A stretch of 64,000 bases of DNA. Origin: Faecalicoccus pleomorphus DSM 20574. GTDB lineage: Bacteria > Bacillota_I > Bacilli_A > Erysipelotrichales > Erysipelotrichaceae. The notes under the pieces were generated by a model that saw only the letters and a list, made by a program, of their open reading frames with translations, made no database searches and was not told where the DNA came from. Positions 60,244 to 64,000 of the stretch are shown here, one piece after another. The DNA lies in assembly GCF_000420345.1 (NCBI RefSeq), contig NZ_ATUT01000003.1, forward strand, positions 60,360-124,359. The letters run 5' to 3'. How positions within the stretch are numbered: position 1 is the first letter of the stretch; each line of letters opens with the position of its first letter. The position numbers and the translations under genes were made by a program.

Positions 60244-61032
60244 ATGAAACAAATAGAGTTTATAAACACAACCATTTATGGGGCTGTGTCACTAAAAGAT
60301 ACGACTCGTCCCGATCAAAACAACATGGCTTTGCACGTATGTAATGATGAACAAGGTGTATTATCCAATCGAAAAGAGTTGGAAAAGATCACGATTCCTT
60401 TAGAAAACTGGGCTTTGCCATGGCAAAAACATACCGATCATTTTTACCATGTTACATCAAAAGATAAAGGAAAGGGGGCCTTTGATAAACATACCAGCAT
60501 CATGGATGTCGATGCCCTTTATACAACCGAGCCAAATGTATTGATCGGTGTCTTTACCGCCGATTGTGTTGGTATCTTATTGGTCGATGAAACAACGCCT
60601 TGTCTTTGTGTGATCCACTCTGGATGGAAAGGAACCGTACAACAGATCACCGCAAAAACCGTAGATCACCTAATTCAAAATCAGCTTATCCATCCCAAAA
60701 CTACACAGGCTTTTTTTAGCCCCAGCCTGCAGTTTGATTCTTTGGAAGTAGGCATGGAAGTCATAGAACAGATACAGAAGCTGCCTATAGACACTTCTAT
60801 ATTTATTCGCAGAGTGTCTAACGAAAAAGCTTTATTAGACAATCAGGGAATCAATGCCCAGATGCTGATCAATGCCGGTATCACAAAAGAAAACATTCAT
60901 CTATCTTCCATCGATACGCTAACCAATATAGATAACGGATTTAGTTATCGCAGAAACAACCGTTTAAAGGAATTTCCTAAATGTGGTGAACATTTCACCT
61001 ATGGCTATATAAAAGAAAAAACCTCGCATTGA
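60244..61032 (+). CDS. pgeF: peptidoglycan editing factor PgeF (laccase domain)
   Basis: 262 residues, YfiH/Multi-copper polyphenol oxidoreductase fold with FTADCVGILLVD and HSGWKGTVQQI metal/substrate motifs. Family members act as amidases clearing mis-made muropeptides or as purine nucleoside phosphorylases. An open TTG or ATG at 60208 is upstream of the -10 box, so it is not used. The stop codon lies in the terminator. Confidence 0.92.
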   Translation: MKQIEFINTTIYGAVSLKDTTRPDQNNMALHVCNDEQGVLSNRKELEKITIPLENWALPWQKHTDHFYHVTSKDKGKGAFDKHTSIMDVDALYTTEPNVLIGVFTADCVGILLVDETTPCLCVIHSGWKGTVQQITAKTVDHLIQNQLIHPKTTQAFFSPSLQFDSLEVGMEVIEQIQKLPIDTSIFIRRVSNEKALLDNQGINAQMLINAGITKENIHLSSIDTLTNIDNGFSYRRNNRLKEFPKCGEHFTYGYIKEKTSH

Positions 61033-61040
61033 GGTTTTTA
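61017..61040 (+). terminator. pgeF terminator
   Basis: AAAACCTC-GCATT-GAGGTTTTT stem overlapping the stop codon. A second small hairpin (TGCC-TTTTCA-GGCA) follows at 61041-61054. Confidence 0.8.
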
Positions 61041-61094
61041 TGCCTTTTCAGGCAAAGGATGAATAATTTGTATCCGTATTAGGAGGATACAGAT

Positions 61095-61133
61095 ATGATT
61101 AGTGGTCCTCATGGACAAACTCATTGTAGCTAA
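61095..61133 (+). CDS. possible 12-codon leader ORF (MISGPHGQTHCS)
   Basis: AGGAGG lies 8 nt before the ATG, and the ribosome site sits in a hairpin (TGTATCC at 61069 with GGATACA at 61085). It encodes no known peptide. Located between pgeF and a DeoR gene but upstream of the DeoR promoter, so its transcript is unclear. Confidence 0.4.
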   Translation: MISGPHGQTHCS

Positions 61134-61257
61134 AACCCATAAAAAAACAATTTATCCTTGTTATTTCGATGAAACAAAATATTTAAAATCGTTTTTCAAA
61201 AAGTTTTTAAACATAAAATCTTCTGAACAAAAATTTTCTATTCTTTCCATCTTTCGC

Positions 61258-61263
61258 TATAAT
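61258..61263 (+). promoter_or_regulatory. -10 box of the DeoR-type gene
   Basis: TATAAT 23 nt before the start; no strong -35. The stretch 61134-61257 is otherwise empty. Confidence 0.55.
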
Positions 61264-61285
61264 ACATTTGAAAAGAGGAATGGAT

Positions 61286-62041
61286 ATGTCCAGAAAAAAA
61301 GAACTTCGTCAATCAAAGATTCGTCAGATTTTATTAGAAGAAAGCCGAGTACGCGTAATCGATCTTGCCAGAAGATTGGGTGTCACACCGGAAACCCTAC
61401 GTAATGATATCAGTGAGATGGAAGCACAGTCTTTACTGATTCGAGAACACGGCTATGCCCGTATTCAAAATCCGATGCAGGAAACACCTTTACTATTTCG
61501 AAATCAGGAAAATGCAGAAGCAAAAAAACGAGTCGGCATTCGTGCTTTGAACGAGATCCAGGATGGTTCGGTTGTCTTTTTGGATTCTGGAAGCACCGTT
61601 CTGCTAGGGATTCCTGCTTTGCAGGGTAAAAAAAGCTTGACCATCGTAACGAATTCTTTACCGTTAGCCCAACAATGCGCTGCCTTTAATTTCGATATTC
61701 TCTTTACCGGCGGTATGATTTATAATGCTGGATTACGCGCCTATGGAACCTTTGCCATTGAAATCATTGATCATGTACATATCGATCTAGCGATCATGGG
61801 AACTGACGGCTTTAGAGACTGTGAAGGTTTTACTTCCACCAACATCAATGAACTGGGATTTAAACGACATGTCATGAATCAAACCGAAAAGTTGATCATG
61901 GTCACGGACAGTTCCAAGTTTCATGACAAAGCCCCTTTTACATTTTGTAAATTCCGCGAATTTGATATGCTTGTGACCAATGAAATTTCACAGGACGATT
62001 TAAATCTTGTCAAAGATATAAAAAAGATCATCCAGGTCTAA
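61286..62041 (+). CDS. DeoR/GlpR-family sugar-responsive regulator
   Basis: 251 residues: DeoR HTH (KELRQSKIRQILLEESRVRV, RLGVTPETLRNDISEMEAQ) and the sugar-phosphate-binding domain with FLDSGSTVLLGIPAL and MGTDGFRDCEGFTSTN. The ATG at 61286 is 7 nt after AGAGG; two earlier ATGs in the frame are worse placed. Target and inducer are unknown; no sugar genes are adjacent. Convergent with the CDF gene, overlapping by 4 nt. Confidence 0.9.
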   Translation: MSRKKELRQSKIRQILLEESRVRVIDLARRLGVTPETLRNDISEMEAQSLLIREHGYARIQNPMQETPLLFRNQENAEAKKRVGIRALNEIQDGSVVFLDSGSTVLLGIPALQGKKSLTIVTNSLPLAQQCAAFNFDILFTGGMIYNAGLRAYGTFAIEIIDHVHIDLAIMGTDGFRDCEGFTSTNINELGFKRHVMNQTEKLIMVTDSSKFHDKAPFTFCKFREFDMLVTNEISQDDLNLVKDIKKIIQV

Positions 62042-63201
62042 GCCATAGGATGATCAATTGTTAATACAAGATATACTTTTTTATCCGATTTGATGTGCGC
62101 CAATAAATTTTCTTCAATTTGAGAAGGAGTCATTGTTTCATCATACGGAATGACCAGATCAAAGACCAGATTGACATGTGTTGGACCGGATACGATACGA
62201 AAATCATGAAAATTCCAGGAAACACCCAAAGCTTGTATCGCATCGGCGACAAGCTTTTTATAATGCTCAGTCAACGGATCATTGACTTTGACAGGATCCA
62301 TATGTAGAACCAGTTCAATACCCATCTCTTTTTTGATTTCTCTTTCAATATTGTCAATGGCATCATGCACTTTAAAAATATCATCCGAAGCATCGACTTC
62401 CACATGTGCACTGGCAAACAACCGATTGGGTCCATAATTATGAATCATCAAATCATGAACGCCTAATACTTCCGGGCTCTTTAAGATAAAGCGATCTATT
62501 TTATTCACCAAGTTCGGGTCTGGCGCTTCTCCCAATAGCGCATTTAAAACCTCACGAATCAAGGTATAAGCATTATATAAGATAATGAATGAAACGATAA
62601 TACCCATGTACCCATCTAAATTCCATCCAACTAACGGAGAAATCAATGTCGATAAAAAGACAGCACCCGTTCCCATGACATCACTGATCGAATCTAGTGC
62701 CGTAGCCTCCAACAAAGAAGAATCATATACTTTAGAAAGTTTTTTATTGTAGGCATACATCCATAATTTAACGACGATGGAAATGCCTAAGATCACAAGT
62801 GTAACAATACGAAAATCAATCGCTGAAGGATGCAGGATCTTTTCGATACTTTCTTTAGCCATTTCAATACCGATATATCCTACGATCAATCCCACAAACA
62901 AGGAAGCAATGGTTTCACTTCGCTCATGGCCAAAAGGATGATCCTCATCCGCCGGTTTATTAGATACAACAAAAGAGACGATGGAAATGATATTGCTGCA
63001 GGCATCGGACAAGTTGTTGATCGCATCGGCACGAATGGAAACGCTATTGACAATCACTCCGATAACATATTTGATCACAAATAAAAACAGGTTAGCTAAA
63101 ATCCCAATAAAACCGCATAGTCTTCCTACAGCACTTCTAACACCTGAATCTTTCGTGTTCTGATAATCTTTTACAAATCGTTTGACTAATAAATTTACCA
63201 T
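62038..63201 (-). CDS. cation diffusion facilitator (CDF) metal exporter
   Basis: 387 residues: six membrane helices with the metal-site residues in SIRADAINNLSDA (helix 2) and DSISDVMG (helix 5), HPFGHERSE between, and a cytosolic domain with extra C-terminal repeats. Exports Zn, Mn or Fe; which one is unknown. The C-terminal part (about 300-387) is longer than in the simplest CDF proteins. Confidence 0.92.
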   Translation of the reverse strand: MVNLLVKRFVKDYQNTKDSGVRSAVGRLCGFIGILANLFLFVIKYVIGVIVNSVSIRADAINNLSDACSNIISIVSFVVSNKPADEDHPFGHERSETIASLFVGLIVGYIGIEMAKESIEKILHPSAIDFRIVTLVILGISIVVKLWMYAYNKKLSKVYDSSLLEATALDSISDVMGTGAVFLSTLISPLVGWNLDGYMGIIVSFIILYNAYTLIREVLNALLGEAPDPNLVNKIDRFILKSPEVLGVHDLMIHNYGPNRLFASAHVEVDASDDIFKVHDAIDNIEREIKKEMGIELVLHMDPVKVNDPLTEHYKKLVADAIQALGVSWNFHDFRIVSGPTHVNLVFDLVIPYDETMTPSQIEENLLAHIKSDKKVYLVLTIDHPMA

Positions 63202-63246
63202 ACCGCGATTGTATCAAAACACTTTAAGGCATTCAATCAATTTTAG

Positions 63247-63275
63247 TTACGTTATTCTTACTTTTATGGTACAAT
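63247..63275 (+). promoter_or_regulatory. tRNA-Ser promoter
   Basis: TTACGT (63247-63252), 17-nt spacer, TACAAT (63270-63275), 10 nt before the tRNA. Confidence 0.6.
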
Positions 63276-63285
63276 ACTTGGGCAT

Positions 63286-63374
63286 GGAGACGTATCGAAG
63301 TGGTCATAACGAGCTCGACTCGAAATCGAGTTGCCTTCACGGGCACGTGGGTTCGAATCCCACCGTCTCCGCCA
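63286..63374 (+). tRNA. tRNA-Ser (anticodon CGA)
   Basis: 89 nt including an encoded CCA. Acceptor GGAGACG/CGTCTCC, anticodon stem CTCGA/TCGAG with loop CTCGAAA (anticodon CGA), a long class-II variable arm, and a T arm GTGGG-TTCGAATC-CCAC. It reads UCG codons. No element is inserted here although tRNA genes are common integration sites. Confidence 0.95.
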
Positions 63375-63456
63375 TATTCATTTTTTCAAAAAATTGAAGC
63401 GGTAAAAACTAGTGTATGATTAGTAATTTACTGCTTTTTTACGTTTTAAAGGTCGT

Positions 63457-63499
63457 CTCCTTTCGAACCTATTTAAGCAGTTCGAAAGGAGTTTTTTTT
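63457..63499 (+). terminator. strong terminator downstream of the tRNA
   Basis: Perfect 12-bp stem CTCCTTTCGAAC / GTTCGAAAGGAG followed by eight T. It could end the tRNA transcript 80 nt away or belong to an older element at 63471-63640. Confidence 0.8.
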
Positions 63500-63640
63500 A
63501 TATGAAGGAAAATAAATCGATCTGTCGAAAAAGGATCACAATGCAGATGATAGAGGACTTTACCTACAAAACCAAGATTTACATAAAGCTTTTTTCCATA
63601 CTTAGTATAAATGCCTCATGTCAATTCAAACTGCTTAAAT
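63471..63640. repeat. 170-bp segment with 12-bp inverted ends
   Basis: ATTTAAGCAGTT at 63471-63482 and AACTGCTTAAAT at 63629-63640. It contains a short ORF (from ATG 63502, about 52 codons, not recognised). MITE-like or the remains of an IS. Confidence 0.4.
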
Positions 63641-63653
63641 CTCGTTCAAAATT

Positions 63654-64000
63654 AGGGTAGCGTCAAGAATTATGTGTAAAAGTATATCCTTGGTAAAGCA
63701 GATTAGCTCTTGAACCAATCTTCTCTAGTTGTTTGTCCAAAACCTCTATGTACGTGATTCATGTTTTTCTCGTTGTAACGATTGAATTGAATCACAAGGT
63801 ATTTCTCTTCAGATTTTTCCGTTGGAAATTGTTCTTTCTTTTTGAAACTTCGTTTTAATTGTTTATTGTTTCCTTCAATCAGATTTGTTGAATAAATCGT
63901 ATGCCTAACACTTTCTGGGTAATCATAGAATGTAAACAGATAGTCATTGTTGCTGAGACTTTTCACCATTGATGGATATTTGTGTTTCCACTTATCGATG
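63654..64000 (-). mobile_element. IS256-family insertion sequence (one end)
   Basis: The stretch near 63660-63684 (GTCAAGAATTATGTGTAAAAG) resembles the ends of IS256-family elements. The transposase gene starts 40 nt further in and runs off the right edge. Confidence 0.7.
63703..64000 (-). CDS. IS256-family transposase, C-terminal part (partial)
   Basis: The frame continues to the window edge; visible are about 99 C-terminal residues. FTFYDYPESVRHTIYSTNLIE, NNKQLKRSFKKKEQFP and the end EKYLVIQFNRYNEKNMNHVH match the Mutator/IS256 DDE transposase C-terminus. The ATG at 63969 is internal, not the start. Whether the full gene is intact cannot be seen. Confidence 0.92.
   Translation of the reverse strand, partial: IDKWKHKYPSMVKSLSNNDYLFTFYDYPESVRHTIYSTNLIEGNNKQLKRSFKKKEQFPTEKSEEKYLVIQFNRYNEKNMNHVHRGFGQTTREDWFKS

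Noticed and set aside
61102..61404. 100-codon plus-strand frame before the DeoR gene
   Set aside because: It overlaps the DeoR coding region in another frame and lacks a ribosome site; its composition is that of AT-rich intergenic DNA.

Overview
The window is chromosome of a low-GC Firmicute carrying one nested mobile element. The chromosomal genes (mnmG, a MurJ-type flippase, nnr, the hrcA-grpE-dnaK-dnaJ heat-shock operon with CIRCE boxes, yhaM, rimO, lgt, a Gram-positive glycolipid synthesis cluster) fit a gut Erysipelotrichales-like bacterium. That placement is inference from gene content and style; no 16S gene is present.

Layout: 1-4956 is chromosome (mnmG, flippase, nnr). About 4957-35664 is a 30.7 kb outer element inserted into the last codons of nnr: the missing nnr 3' end lies intact at 35665-35721, and both junctions carry TTATGC. 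Inside it, about 18569-30490 is an 11.9 kb mobilizable element carrying tet(W). It is inserted in an ABC exporter gene of the outer element, with TCATG at both junctions; removing it restores one 581-codon reading frame. 35718-63702 is chromosome again, with a tRNA-Ser(CGA) and the start of an IS256-family element at the right edge.

The outer element has a large serine recombinase at its left end, a TnpW-type protein, a RepA_N-like protein and a cysteine-rich VLP protein. Its cargo looks like imported-siderophore or metal handling: two pairs of ABC half-transporters, a complete ECF-type importer (S, T and fused A-A'), two AraC regulators, a TetR regulator, a short DtxR-family metal-dependent repressor, two receiver-less winged-helix proteins and a methyltransferase. 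No siderophore biosynthesis genes are present. Three promoters of this cargo share a perfect GTTAG-N6-CTAAC palindrome, suggesting one regulon under the element's own DtxR-type repressor.

The inner element has tet(W) with its leader-peptide attenuator, an XRE regulator, a methyltransferase, a sigma-factor-like gene with an in-frame amber codon, a possible oriT, MobC, a MOBP-type relaxase, replication proteins, TnpW and a second serine recombinase. It has no conjugation (type IV secretion) genes, so it would need a helper. Its mobilization and replication part is visibly GC-richer than the chromosome.

The right chromosomal part holds uridine phosphorylase, a DUF1846 protein, a Na/Pi cotransporter, a seven-gene overlapping operon (glycolipid glycosyltransferases, flippase-like protein, YhaM, RimO, deoxyinosine glycosylase, dUTPase) including an unusual glycosyltransferase-RecX fusion, a solo mannose-type PTS EIIA, regulators, Lgt, a membrane Ser/Thr kinase beside an HTH gene, the heat-shock operon, PgeF, a DeoR regulator and a CDF metal exporter.
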